DNA from: Membranipora membranacea
Taxonomy: Eukaryota; Bryozoa; Gymnolaemata; Cheilostomatida; Membraniporidae
Assembly (NCBI GenBank): GCA_914767715.1
Contig: OU612066.1
Location: 24,152,283 to 24,216,282 of the forward strand
DNA length: 64,000 bases
Direction of reading: 5' to 3'
The translations under genes were made by a program, and so were the position numbers. How positions within the stretch are numbered: position 1 is the first letter of the stretch; each line of letters begins with the position of its first letter. The notes beneath the pieces are model-generated. The model was not told the origin of the DNA. It made no database searches and saw nothing but the letters and a program-made list of their open reading frames with translations. Positions 1-11,300 of the stretch are shown here, in pieces.

Positions 1-232
1 GTTCAGATAGAGGCAAGTCACGGCATTGCAATTAGACACTGATAGTATCTGTGAGTCGTTATTTATTTGATATTTCCACGTTTTGGACATTTGTTGTTTT
101 GGCTTTACTTTGTCTGACTTCATCATAGGACACTTTTTCTCTGCACTAGTACAAAATAAATGGGGGGAGAGGGTGTTCAATAGTAGGTATGCGGCAAAAC
201 CATACAAAAGGTAACACTCCTCTCTGCTATAG

Positions 233-648
233 ATCATTACATTTCATCAAACTTTGATGCAAGAACTCCTAGGAACTGTGATGAGGCGTGTGAGAGGATG
301 GGACCTGTTGGATCCTGCTTTGGCATTACGGTTATTATTCGTGGAGTATGTCACTGCAACTTCTGCCAAAATGATTTTCTAAAGATCGTCTCAGACAAAA
401 AGAAAGTGTCTTATTTGCTAGAGTACACTGGCTGTAAAAATATACAACAACTGTTAAATTCTCCGGAAGGACAGAAAGGCTTATACTACTGTTATATCTT
501 ACTGATGATCATAATCTTAACCCTGTTAAAATTTCCAATATTATCATCAATTAAACTCTTTGGTAGCCCCATAACTCTATGGGTAGCTCCGAGTGAGATG
601 GAAAGGTGTGGCTTATGTAGTAGGCCTATCTATATTGCATTATGGTAA
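233..648 (+). CDS. Cysteine-rich defensin-like exon, copy F1 (partial gene)
   Basis: Candidate last exon of a small cysteine-rich peptide gene. It begins after a pyrimidine-rich acceptor (CTCTCTGCTATAG) in phase 1 and stays open to the TAA at 646-648. The cysteine pattern is C-x3-C-x8-C-x10-C-x-C-x2-C, with a Gly-Ser-Cys before the long loop. A CxxxC, then GxC, then CxC order is the signature of the CS-alpha-beta (invertebrate defensin) fold, but the usual first cysteine would have to lie in an upstream exon, which I cannot see. The C-terminal half has a hydrophobic stretch (YYCYILLMIIILTLLKF) that may be a membrane segment or simply readthrough. An AATAAA lies at about 705. Three more copies (F2 to F4) occur in the same position relative to the C4-like genes. 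The fold assignment is inference; a non-coding reading is possible. Confidence 0.4.
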
Positions 649-1545
649 AACCATAAACATTTAAATACTATAGTATTTCATATGTTTATGGGTAAACCCC
701 ATTTCAATAAAAAAATAAGAGGTCGATGTACATTTATAATAATATGTATGATCATGTAGAAACATAGATATAGTTTTGTGCTAGGTGCTACTTATGCAAT
801 GAGCTTACGATTGTTGTTTAGGATAATTTATAAGAGCGGGCGTAGTTGCTGAGGGTAGTTATTTATCATCCACCACACTTACCAGCGAGAACAAAGATGA
901 ATTAGTAAAGCAGTGCATTGTGGAAATTATTGTAGCAGGGAAGGGAACACAATTCTAAGTATTCAAAGATAAAAACTATGTTGTACAAAAATGATGATGA
1001 CCAATGATTACAGAGTCGGCATCTAGTTCTCTGGTTATCATTTTTAAATTCTGCCTTAATTTTTACAGACCTATATCTTCGACTTATCGGCTTGTGTGGG
1101 TGTTCTTTATGAGTGACCATCGGGACAGCTGTCACTCTAGTCTTCGGACTATCTGGCTGAGCCCTTGCTTTTCTTTTATATGCATTATTTACTATTATGT
1201 CAAATTCTTTTACATGATTAAACTAATTTTATAGCATAAACAATAAAAAAAAATTGACGACCATATCAATGCATTGAATCAATTATGTATATTACAACTC
1301 TCTTTTTTATTTTCTTGGTAGAAAATAATTATAATGATGATAGCGTTGCCATATAAATTCAATTTCAGTTCATTCTAAGCAAGGTGTGCCATTTTTGTGA
1401 TTTAATTATTGCATTACATAAACAGTTATAATATCATGGAATAGTGACATAACAATTGGTAAGAATCAATGGTCATGATTGTGCATCCTGTCAACTAGTA
1501 AATTACTAGGTTGTGCTTTTTCCGAACAAAAGCCTGATGATTCGT
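649..1545. other. Intergenic, between convergent F1 and gene A
   Basis: Shared 3' flank of two convergent genes. It holds a hairpin at about 648-702, built on inverted ACCATAAACAT / ATGTTTATGGGT arms. An AATAAA follows at 1242 on the plus strand and its complement near 1305. A plus-strand open stretch at 1004-1234 recurs in the other units, but it is broken by a two-base loss in unit E, so I do not treat it as coding. Confidence 0.5.
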
Positions 1546-3996
1546 TTATGAGCAGACTACACACGTTAGCTGCCTGTCTGGTACATATGGAGGGCAATGG
1601 GCGGTGCGGCCGTGACCAGAACAATCGGGCTTGACGAAATAGAATAGAGCTCCATTAGAGTTGTCACTATTTCCAATGATGTACTCCGGTGAAGCATCCA
1701 CACATTCATAAGTAGTAGGGTATCTGCCGCTGGCAGTACGGGCTGCCATCAGGTAACCTTCAAATAATAATAATCAACATATGAATAACTTAGCATTAGT
1801 GCATTGGGGAATCAGGCTAAAATTCCCCCCTTTATAGATCTTCATTCATCTTTATATTTTTATGAATATATATATATATATCTTTATATGAATGAATTAT
1901 TGTTAGTGCATCTCTCTAGCCTGGGCAGGTTGTCTGGGTGGGTGGGGGGACCCTGCCCATCCAGAGAGTCCTCTCAGGCTAACATTTCACACTTCGTAGG
2001 TCTTTCTTTTATTCATCAAAGCTACCATTGGAATCAGCAATTTACAATTGCTTTGGGATGTTGTCAGTCCAAATTAATAGTTCGGTCAAATTAATCAATC
2101 TAAATTTTTGCAGTATGAGCTGGCTCTAGCTTCATAGCCAAGTTCCTCTAGCCTGTCTTGACAAGCTTTGTTGGCATGGGTAGGTTCCCCTCCAATACTA
2201 ACAAAGCTTGTTATGACAGGCTAAGCTCCCCTTGACAAAGTATTGACTCACCCTCATACTCCTTGTTCCAGCCTCGAGGGCAGCCCCGTTTTGCGGGGAT
2301 CATCAGAGCTGAGCCATAGGTGTGACATCTGGCGCAGGGTACATTTTTGTGCTCTGCAGAGTTTGGAAAAATGCCAAGACTGTAAGACTTGTATTCTGCA
2401 CCAGAAATTGTCGAGTGATATCCACCAGAAGCATATTTATTATACTCAGGGTCAAGCGGCATGCACTGATAGTTGCTTCCCCCTCCTCCGGTGTTATAGT
2501 TTGTACCAGCAGCAAACCCTGAAACAAATAAACAGCTCAAAATATTATACTCAGAAAAGTTGTGGATTTGATCGGCTGAATGTCCTTGAAAAAGCAAAGC
2601 AGGCACTTCAGCTTGGCATAAATAGCAGATTTTGGTTATTATTTCGATCTGAAATCTGAATCTAAAATAGTTTTTGGGTCACATTGCATCAAGGGAGTAG
2701 CCTTTATATCATCCTGGTTGATGCCAATATTGTGAGTATCGCCTTATTTTATATAACTGTCCCTTTTGCACCGATTCAATTTGAATTTTTAGCTATTTTT
2801 GTATCAAGCCAATTGCCTGTATTTCACAGTTGTATATGTTATGTTATATAGCAGTGTTACAACACCAAATATAGAGACTGTATAATGTACTTTTCATGAT
2901 GCTGCAGTTACAGACTATTGCTTAGCTATAAGTCACTGTTATGATGACAGTACAATCAATGTCTTAGATTGTTGCGTGCACTTTTTGTGTAAGGAGTTGT
3001 CTTAACAACATCAATGTGTATACAACTCTCAATTACTTAGCACAGCCCTCATTCTGGTATACTAATTATTGCCTTACCTTCATAAATCAGTGTAGATCTT
3101 GCGGGACATGACGTACGTCCCCACCTTGTGTACACTGAGCCACTATTGTCACCAGAAGCTGCTGATCTCTTTTTTCTCTCAGACTTATCTTCAACCTGAA
3201 ATAATCACATAAGGTTAAACAATGTTAACCTCAGATCGCATCAACACTGCAGATTTTTTTGTTAAATTATTTGATCGGAATTTTGTTTTTATTATGAGCT
3301 ATCATCCAAAACGCAGATTCTTTGTTGCTCCCAGTAGTAGCTTATATAATTTAACTAATGTCAAATCCAAACTTGGCGTAACCAAACGTTTTTATGAGAT
3401 ATTTTGTCTCTGAAATTTAAAATGGCCCATGGAAAATTAGTTTCCCCTCTCCCCTGCAACTCCCCCGGCTTTATGGTTTGGCCAAGTGCAGGCTATAAGA
3501 GAAGGGGAGGATAATACTCAGAATTATGTATGAGGGATATAACCAAACAAATGCTGCAAAGTGCATAGGCTAGGTGAAGATATGACTCACCAGATCGTTT
3601 ATTGTCATCTGGAGGTCGCTTATCATCTCTTTTCATGACTTTTCACCTCTGTCAGATTGGAGATCTCATTCTTCAGGTCTTTCATTTCCATCTCCCGTGC
3701 AGATAAAGCCAAGCCACGCCCACAAACGGCAGCAGCAACAATGGCAAACATCAGTAATCTGTAAACAATTTATAAGAGCAGGATCAGTAAAGTTGTAAAA
3801 AATTGGAAAATACTGTGGCATTTATCAAGGCATGAAATTTTTGCATTGTTTATTACTTTGAATGCATGGTTAATGTAACCAGAAACTCGGATGTAAAAAG
3901 CATAAGAACTTCTTTAGTTATTTTAGTTTTATTGACACATTTTCTCATGAAATAAAGAATTTAAGAAAACATTCCAACAAACCTCAATTGCTCCAT
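1546..3996 (-). pseudogene. C4/spongin-type secreted protein gene A, frameshifted in exon 2
   Basis: Exons on the minus strand are 3983-3996, 3591-3758, 3078-3195, 2252-2518 and 1546-1757. The intact design is seen in genes B to E. A 14-nt coding start (MEQLR, last codon split) joins a signal peptide (LLMFAIVAAAVCGRGLALS) and a heptad-rich coiled coil. RKKR at residues 68-71 follows, then a ten-cysteine domain starting GSVYTRWGRTSCP and ending LTCVVCS, the hallmark of short-chain collagen C4 / spongin-type proteins. Exon 2 here is 168 nt, against 169 nt in all four paralogs. Near 3630 the sequence is one base short and also locally altered, which shifts the frame and gives an early TGA. Exons 3 to 5 remain open and well conserved, so the lesion is recent, or an assembly or sequencing slip. 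No Gly-X-Y repeat is present. Confidence 0.75.
2149..2223. repeat. Palindromic miniature element in the last intron of gene A
   Basis: The arms pair TAGCCTGTCTTGACAAGC with the inverse of GCTTGTTATGACAGGCTA around a loop holding GGCATGGGTAGG. The same hairpin sits in the last intron of B, C, D and E, so it predates the array expansion. A relative lies near 27651, where the loop is replaced by a run of G. Confidence 0.7.
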
Positions 3997-5020
3997 ATCT
4001 AGTCTTGTCCTTTCGATCTAGACTTGAACTGCTTTGTGAAAGCTCTCTCATCAATCTACCTTTAAATATGAAAAGCACTTCGTATTGAGTCGATATCCAA
4101 AGTGAATTGGGCAATTTGATTAGTTGACTGGGAGTGACCTCAGACACTATCAAAATATTATTAAGGATTCTTGAGATGAATAGACCCTCGATGAATTCAT
4201 GTTTTTTTGTTATTGTTTGTACACCTCAATGATCTCATGTTAGCATTGTCCCAAGGCCACTGTTATTGTTATTGTTTGTGCAAAAACAAAAATTCTGCTA
4301 CTGCAGATCCTAATGATAACAAACAAATTAAGACAAGCATTGCGATTCATCGCTGTTACTTCGGAGACTGCGGTGATTTCGTCAGACTTGTTGGGATGTC
4401 ACTGCGTTTCATACCCAAGAATTGTTGGACAATTCTGTACAATTCTAGAATTGTTCGAAACTGACCCATATATCATTACCCAGCCAGCAACCATTATTGT
4501 GTAATTTCTAACGTCCCTACCAGCTTCAGCGATATTACAATGCAACAAGACATACAGGCAAAATATCCAGGCGCTGTATGTAATCGCATTGTAAAAAAAG
4601 ATATACCTACACGTACCGTCAAGATAGTTTTCACCGATGAGCAATCTTTAGAAGAGTGTCTAGATGATGGAGTATGACTAAATAGCTACAGTTCAATATG
4701 GATGGTTGAAAAACCTCGTTATTCATCATTGAAACCTCCAACCGCTTGACTATATATGCAAAGTGACAATATAAATAACAATAACATCACAAACAGTGAA
4801 TACAGACATCCGAGAATTTATTTCCACAACATGCGATCCCTCAAGGGTGGTTGGTAATGTAATGCATTATATTACCAACCACCCTCGGGTGGTTGATAAT
4901 GTAATGCCACAAACACGCATTGGAGCCTAGATCAAGTTTAATTCAATTTGCATGCTTCTCCAGGCAGATTGGATCAACATTGACACAAGTTTTGAAGCTT
5001 CACAGAAATTGTCTCACCTT
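3997..5020. other. Upstream flank of gene A
   Basis: The first part (to about 4400) matches the upstream flanks of the other C4-like genes. It then diverges from them just after the shared CAGACTTGTTG. At 4850-4900 there is a perfect-looking hairpin around GGGTGGTTGGTAATGTAATG. I see no supported gene. A minus-strand stretch near 4510-4590 is open in the phase needed to follow the exon at 5133-5279, but its support is weak. Confidence 0.35.
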
Positions 5021-5097
5021 TAATCTAAGTGCTCAGACAGCTCCAATGTGTGTTAGTGCCACTAACACGCTTTGGAGCCGTCTGAGCACTCAGACTA
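5021..5097. mobile_element. 77-bp palindromic MITE with 9-bp target duplication
   Basis: This near-perfect palindrome begins TAATCTAAGTGCTCAGAC and ends GTCTGAGCACTCAGACTA. It is flanked on both sides by the nine bases TCTCACCTT (5012-5020 and 5098-5106). The same inverted ends are found on the longer element at 8931-9163. Confidence 0.8.
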
Positions 5098-5132
5098 TCT
5101 CACCTTGTGAATGAGGGAATCAAATTGCTAAC

Positions 5133-5279
5133 CTGGGTTTTTGCAGGCAGGGAATAATGGAGGATAGCGAGGTATGAATGATCCGGCTCTAGTTCTGTAG
5201 TCACTGTCTCGCTCTGAACAGAACTGTATGTTTTTGATTGTCTTCTTCTCCACCTGTGCTGTACCCACGTTATAACAAC
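5133..5279 (-). CDS. Orphan internal exon, unrecognised cysteine-containing protein
   Basis: A 147-nt minus-strand stretch with an acceptor (TTTCAAG), an open frame in phase 1 at both ends, and a donor (CAG/GTTAGC). The predicted peptide starts GCYNVGTAQVEKKTIKNIQF, contains SERDSDYRTRAGSFIPRYPP and ends FPACKNPG. The symmetric phase and both splice sites argue for a real exon, but I recognise no family and cannot link it with confidence to flanking exons. A possible downstream exon reading APGYFACMSCC lies near 4510-4590. It may be a relic of another gene. Confidence 0.35.
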
Positions 5280-5612
5280 CTTGAAATAAATATTGGTGAG
5301 TTTTATTTTATATCATCTCTAAATTGGGATTTTTTACAACATTCCACATTTATCATATTGATTATAAGAATAGATTAGATATTTTATAAATACGAGTATT
5401 TCGAAAAAAATGGGCTCTCTCTATAATCAGTGAACATGCATCAAATTCTACTGTATATTAACTGACTAAACTTCTATGGTGAATTTTTCGAAACGCGAAA
5501 ACGCCCCTTGTGTATGCGAGTGAGTTTTTATTGCATTCCAATATTTTATATCATTGCACCCAAGTGTTTATATGTTTATAAGACTTAAACTGTGGCTACA
5601 TGCGCTGTATTT

Positions 5613-6144
5613 TCCATAGGATTGGGGCACTTTTGGTACGGCTAGATGCATAGGATAGCTAGGTTGACTCCGCCAGATGCCCCAGTTCGGCTAACAAACT
5701 TTTTGAAAGAGGTGTGGCTTAATTAAATTATTAAATACCGTCATACCTCACCTATAAGGCGTGCCTTATAAGTGAAGGCGCCTATAAGAGAGAAGCATAT
5801 AGGCGCGGCTATCATTTGAAGCACTTATATATTTAGATTATACCAAACCCACTCTCTAAGGGAGGCCGGATAGCTCAGTGTATAGATAAAACGCCTGCCT
5901 TGTAAACACAAAGTTACGGGTTTTATATCCCATCCAGATCAGTTTTTTTCAAAGGGGTGCCTTATAGCTGTGGGGTGCCTACTTACTGGAGCATTTTAAT
6001 TTTTTCCAAGGGAGGTGCTTCACTTATAAGGCCGGTGCCTTATAAGTGCGGTATTAAGGTAGTGATTGGTTGATTGGCCTAGCTATTAATAGGCCTGTGT
6101 AGCACCTTGACCAATCCGTAGCCTATCTAAAAGTTCCCCAATCC
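5613..6144. repeat. Nested inverted repeats: outer arms around an inner MITE
   Basis: The outer arms read TCCATAGGATTGGGGCACTTTT at 5613 and its inverse at about 6122-6142. Inside them, 5734-6055 has its own inverted ends (AATACCG at the left, CGGTATT at the right) with repeated CTTATAAGGC motifs next to each end. Between the inner ends sits the tRNA-like sequence listed separately. This looks like one miniature element inserted into another. Confidence 0.6.
5864..5940 (+). other. tRNA-like sequence inside a MITE (degenerate)
   Basis: GGCCGGATAGCTCAGTG resembles the 5' half of a tRNA with an A box, followed by an anticodon-arm-like CCTTGTAAACACAAAG and a weak B box (CGGGTTTTATATCCC). The D stem and T stem do not pair fully. 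It is probably a decayed tRNA-derived promoter carried by the surrounding inverted-repeat element and not a working tRNA. Confidence 0.45.
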
Positions 6145-6224
6145 TATGGATAGTACGTAGTGTCGAGCCAGACCTTTAGTCTCTAGACCATAAACATATA
6201 AATTTATATGTTTATGGTCTAGAC

Positions 6225-7029
6225 CATGGGTGGGCAACCTTATTTTGAAAAAGGCCACATTTTACGCAGGCCCAACTCAAAAGGCCGCGAAATATCTTTC
6301 AGGCAAAAATTGAAACTGGAACTGGATTAACAATTTTGACACCTCTTATTTTGTACAATCTCAAAAAGATGTTATGTTCTGAAACTGTAGTATGTCGCAA
6401 GAAACATCAGCTCAACAGAAATACTGATTTATCCAATCTTCTGAAGTTTTGTGAAGTCACGTTACCTCATGATTTGATTGTATATATGTCTGTAACCCTG
6501 TGTTTCATATGTATGGAAAGGACAGGGTTGGTGCGGGAGGGTTGCTGTAACAAATTTCTTGCAGTCGGTTGTGAAATGAAATGCGATCTGGAACATTTCA
6601 GCAGAAGTGAAGCAGGGCTTGTTATATCAGAACTTTTGGAAACAAATCGGCCTTTTTTGTTCAAAATAACAGTGTTACAAAAGAAAATTATTATAATGTT
6701 ATAGAAAATTGTAATTTCAACAACCAAAGGTCACTGCTCTTTGTTATTTTGGTAATAAACTACTTTAAAAAGTAGTGAGCACCAGTACAGTTATGATGAT
6801 TTTGTGTTGAATGGCTTGGGAAGCTTAGCTACATGCATAACACAGAATTGCCACATTTTTTAACCTAGTGTGCCTACAGAGCGCTATGCATACTTGGATA
6901 TCCACATAACGAATGGGGAAACAAAATCAACAAATATAATAACTTTTACAGGCATAAGGCCAAAATAAGGCCACAAAATATTACCCATTAGGCCGCACTG
7001 GCAAAAAGGCCGCAGGTTGCCCACAGCTG
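6225..7029. mobile_element. Non-autonomous hAT-type element, 805 bp
   Basis: The left end reads CATGGGTGGGCAACCT and the right end is the inverse of CAGCTGTGGGCAACCT, followed inward by several AAGGCCGC / AAGGCCAC motifs at both ends. An identical 8-bp duplication, GTCTAGAC, flanks it (6217-6224 and 7030-7037). Eight-base duplications and GTGGGCAACC ends are typical of hAT DNA transposons. No transposase is recognisable: the 122-codon frame at 6336-6704 has no motif I know. Confidence 0.85.
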
Positions 7030-7315
7030 GTCTAGACAGTCACACGACTTCCTTGTTGCTAGTAGTTGTTGTGGATTTGACCAGAGGATAGCGTGGTCAG
7101 GCTGTGAATTAAGGCACCCTTTGTCTAATCAAAATCATTTTTTATGTTTTTATTTCTATGGTGCTATAACTTGATAATCCATTTTATTGCGTGGCTGAGG
7201 CCCAAACTGAGTCAACTAAGTTCTTTGTTCAGAAGATAAGTTTTTTGTTCAGAAGGCTATATAATAGTTTTCTGTATTGCACATTGTGATCTCAGCATCA
7301 GGGCTGACTTAATGG

Positions 7316-7991
7316 GGTTGTGTCAGGAGTTGTCCCTCACTATAGGGGGCGTTAATCAGGTGAGACTATAAATTTGCACTTTATCATAATATAAGCTATC
7401 ATTGGAGCAGATCACATTTTTTGGTCTGAGACCCTAGGAAATAATGATAGAAACTAAAAGCAGGCATATTCATATGCGTCTTACGTTATGAGAACAAATT
7501 GACATAGAAATCGATACAAATATTTTCTTAATTAAAAATATAATAAACATATCGTTAAAATAAAGAGAAATAATGATGATGCAGCTTTGATTTCAGATAT
7601 TACATAAATCTCACCCAAATAGATTGAATGCAAAAAAAAATTGAATTGTATATACATCTATTTAATTCTATTGTAATACAGAATAATTCTATATTTAATT
7701 CGATAACTTAATATATATATGGAATCTTATTGAAAAATAAATTTTACTGCTTATTTCATGGCACCTTCCATCCTGACACTGAATTTCAATAAAATTGATA
7801 AGATTTTTATATTTAAATATGTTATTTAATTTTAATTATAATAGAAATTAAGATTTTCCAATTATTTTTCCTTTCAGCATATAGATCGCATTTTTTAATT
7901 ACCAAATCAAATTCTGTCAGCTGAAACCAACAAGTTTTCACAGCAAAATGTCTCATCTGCTCCCTTTATGACTCGGAAAAAACATCACCCC
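7316..7991. mobile_element. AT-rich insertion found only in unit 1
   Basis: Unit 2 reads straight across this point (16885-16905), while unit 1 holds about 680 extra bases. The ends begin TGGGGTTGTG and finish with the inverse of TGGGGTGATG, a short and imperfect inverted repeat. I see no coding content and no clear target duplication, so the exact boundaries are approximate. Confidence 0.4.
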
Positions 7992-8339
7992 ATTGTTGAG
8001 TTTTAAGCTGGTATTCAACATGTAAAGATGTGTTTTTGGTACTGTGCTGGAGAGGCAAGAATTGTAATAAATATCTAAATCTGAAAATACAGAGACAATT
8101 CGAATATCAGCACCGAGTGGCGCGGCACAGTATCAATATTTTATCATTGGTGCATTGTCCGGGAATATCATATCAGTAGTCACAATAATGATTCGTAGCA
8201 AATCTCTAAATAAGTCACATGGTTTTACATTTAGACTTGAGCAGTGTCTATATCAGGTACTTTATGTGCATTGTTTAAGTAAGTTGCCTACTGTATTTTC
8301 CAAAGTTTAAATTTTGCATTAGGAACGAACTAGACTGAA

Positions 8340-11300
8340 ATGGAAAACGAAGCAGGCAATCAGATTGAGCAAACTCAAAGAAATCTGGAGCAACAACCTC
8401 TTCTGCCTCGAAACACAGACAATAGACCACCATCGACCAGATTATATTTGTGGTCAGTATCCAAATTTTATGAATGTGTGTAGCTTATGAATTTCTGATG
8501 ATTTACTGAAAATTGTCATGGTGCCGCTCTGCTCAAACAGACTTTGTGATATGGATATGAAGATCAAATCGACGATATTTATTACAGTTTTTCCTGCTCC
8601 TAATCTCCTGTTTATATGCTGTGAAATTATATTACAGCCATCTTTTGTTGATTCAGTTGTCTTCCTGGGAAAACAGGAAAGTATTCCTATCGTTTTGGAG
8701 TGAGTCCGGAAGACAACTCAACCATGTGCAACCAAATATTACAACTTACCCCCTGCCATTTGACTCACAAGAGCAAATATTTTACCATTCCTTGAGTCCT
8801 GAAACTTTTTTCAACCTTCAATCTTACCTAATGCTGATACAGATGTGCTATTATTTCGCAAAAAAATTGCTTCTCAAACATATTACGGACACCCTGCTAC
8901 TACCCGAGATGAAGAGCAATGCCTGAGGTAAAGTCTAAGTGTTCAGGCGGCTGCAATGCGAGTTAGTGGCACTCATAGTGTTAGATATAACTATATAGTG
9001 GCATTACACTATCCAGTTGAGTGTTTTATAATGTAATGTCACAGTGTAATGTAATCAAGTTCAGTGTTTGATAATGTAATGTCACAGTGTAATGTAATCA
9101 AGTTCAGTGTTTGATAATGTAATGCCACTAACTCGCATTGCAGCGGTCTGAGCACTTAGACTACCCGAGGTATCAAGCTGCATGACAATGGCTTGTAGGG
9201 TAGATTCAAATTTCGACTGTTCAATCTGCATCGCAGCATTATTGTTATGGCATGTCAACGAGTACTTTATAATTTATAATTTGCAGGATACCGATTGCCG
9301 AACTTATTAGTGGAGCCATATCCTTCAGCATTGGATCGATCTGGTCTTCCCACAATCTGTTTGATATGGAAACAGATGATATACCATTCTCACTTATAGG
9401 AGCTTATATTGGATCTTGCTATCTTCTCACAGGATGTATTGGAGTAGTGTCGGTGAAAAAGCAAACTATGCGATGGGTAAGTAACGAAGTGTCAAACACA
9501 ATTTTGTCCTCCCCTACGAATTCAACGCTTCAAGATTCAACGCTTCAACTTGTGTATCTACACCAGAGATGTGCGATTGACGGGATTTCCATCCGTCTGC
9601 CCGTGTCTGTTCATTTTTTGGACACAGTTGGACGGACAAATTTTTTTAATGGATGGGGAGAAAAATTCTGGAGGGGCAGTTTATTCGGGACGGATATGGA
9701 CGGACGGACGGATGGACGGACAAAACCTTTTGATGGAAAAATTGATAGAAAAATTCTGGACCGACGGTTTTTTGCTGGACGAGCTTGGGCGAACAGTAGT
9801 GATGGCAAATTGTCAGATTTTGGCGAGACAGGACGAGACCAAGACAGCAACAAAATTCGAGACCGAGACGAGACGGAAACATATATCAATGCCGATAAAA
9901 AGAAACTGATGTAGGATTATGATAACCCAACACCAACATTCATCAATATTTGTTGCCTAAAAGTTCTGTTGCATAACCAGACAGCTAGTATATTTGTCTG
10001 GTTGATTCGGAAATATGTATAATCAATTCAGGTTCAAGTTACTGTTCAATTTTGGACAGTTTTCAAAATATTATACATATTATATACTGCTGCAAGAGAA
10101 GATATGGTGTTGTTCTTTTTCTTAGCGAATTTCAAACCATTTAATAGTGTCAGTCGTCACAATAGAATAGATCACTCCAAGTGAAATTGAAACCTTTCCT
10201 CAAGATACTGGCACATACAATGTTATAATTTAATCTGATAACAGATAATTTTAGTGATGCACTGTATGGATGGTATTTTATTATCAGCAGTCAAAACAAT
10301 AAACAATTGCCAATAGTTGATGACATATGACTATAGATAATGAGGTTGAGCTTTTCCCACCACCCGTACCAACAAAGCTCGAATCCAAAAACAAAGCTCG
10401 AATAATGGAAGATGTAGAATCCCAGCTGGCCACCACTCCCTGTAGGAGGACAGCGATGTGATGGACATGCCAGTGGTTGCCTTTGTGTACAGGTCTAACA
10501 GGTCTCAGGTGCAAACTTTGATACAATAACTTAAAATCCTGTTTTCCCCATACTACAGAGCAACGCTTCATTACTGCTTATTCTTGTTTTTTTAGCTTCA
10601 AGGGTACATAGCACTGGAATCGATATGTCTAATTGCAGCCTTAGTGATAATCACTTTAGATGTACTGAATTACTTTCAAATTCCATTGGACGAGTTTACC
10701 TACCCAGCAACGGTAGGCCAACCCATTGGTCATGGGTTTCTGAACAGCAACCTCGCATTGATCTGATGCTACCAAATAAAAACCGATAGGCTTGTGATTT
10801 GTTGATATGATCCCAAATGAGGACAGAAATTTTTGATGTCATTTTAGTAGGTGGCGTAAAGGGAAAGTTGGTAATCTGGACAAACCATGCAGTGGAACAA
10901 AAGTCCCTTGTTATAGCAATAAAACAATTTGGGACACCTCTTTGTATGCCATATCTTGACATAACTTTGCAATACCGATTAAAGGTCAATATACCAAGAG
11001 CCCATACAGATACTGCAAAAGCAGGGAGACAGTAAGATTGATTATTCATTTTAGGTTATGTATTACAGGTGGAAGGAATGAACTCATTGGTGGAAGCCAT
11101 TGTGCTTACGACAATTACTACGGTAATAGGGATAGGACAGTTATGCTTGACCATTGCGTCTTGGTTTGCTACAGCAAGATTTTTAGCAGCAAAAGCCACA
11201 CATCCTTCCATCGACAGTCTGAATCAGGGTGAGAAACCAATGAATTATTATAATGCAATATAATAATATAATATATCTCTAGAGGCAGTAGCATGATGTA

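Noticed and set aside
1004-1234. 76-codon plus-strand frame repeated in several units (MITESASSSLVIIFKFCLNF...)
   Set aside because: It is broken by a two-base deletion in unit E and shows no pattern of coding conservation. Probably 3' flank or UTR.
2243-2659. Plus-strand frames opposite the fourth exon of the C4-type genes
   Set aside because: They are shadows of the minus-strand exon. The minus-strand frame has the family cysteines and splice sites.
3929-4153. 74-codon minus-strand frame (MIVSEVTPSQLIKLPNSLWI...) upstream of each C4-type gene
   Set aside because: It is conserved because it is the 5' UTR and start exon. Its frame cannot join the signal-peptide exon in phase, whereas the short MEQLR frame can.
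6336-6704. Transposase gene in the hAT-type element
   Set aside because: The 122-codon frame has no zinc-finger, DDE-type or dimerisation motif that I can recognise and is far too short.
9366-9914. Extended frame running on past the second MS4A-like exon
   Set aside because: The exon ends at a clear GTAAGT donor at 9476. The rest is low-complexity GGACGGAC intron sequence, and the corresponding frame in copy 2 differs after the donor.
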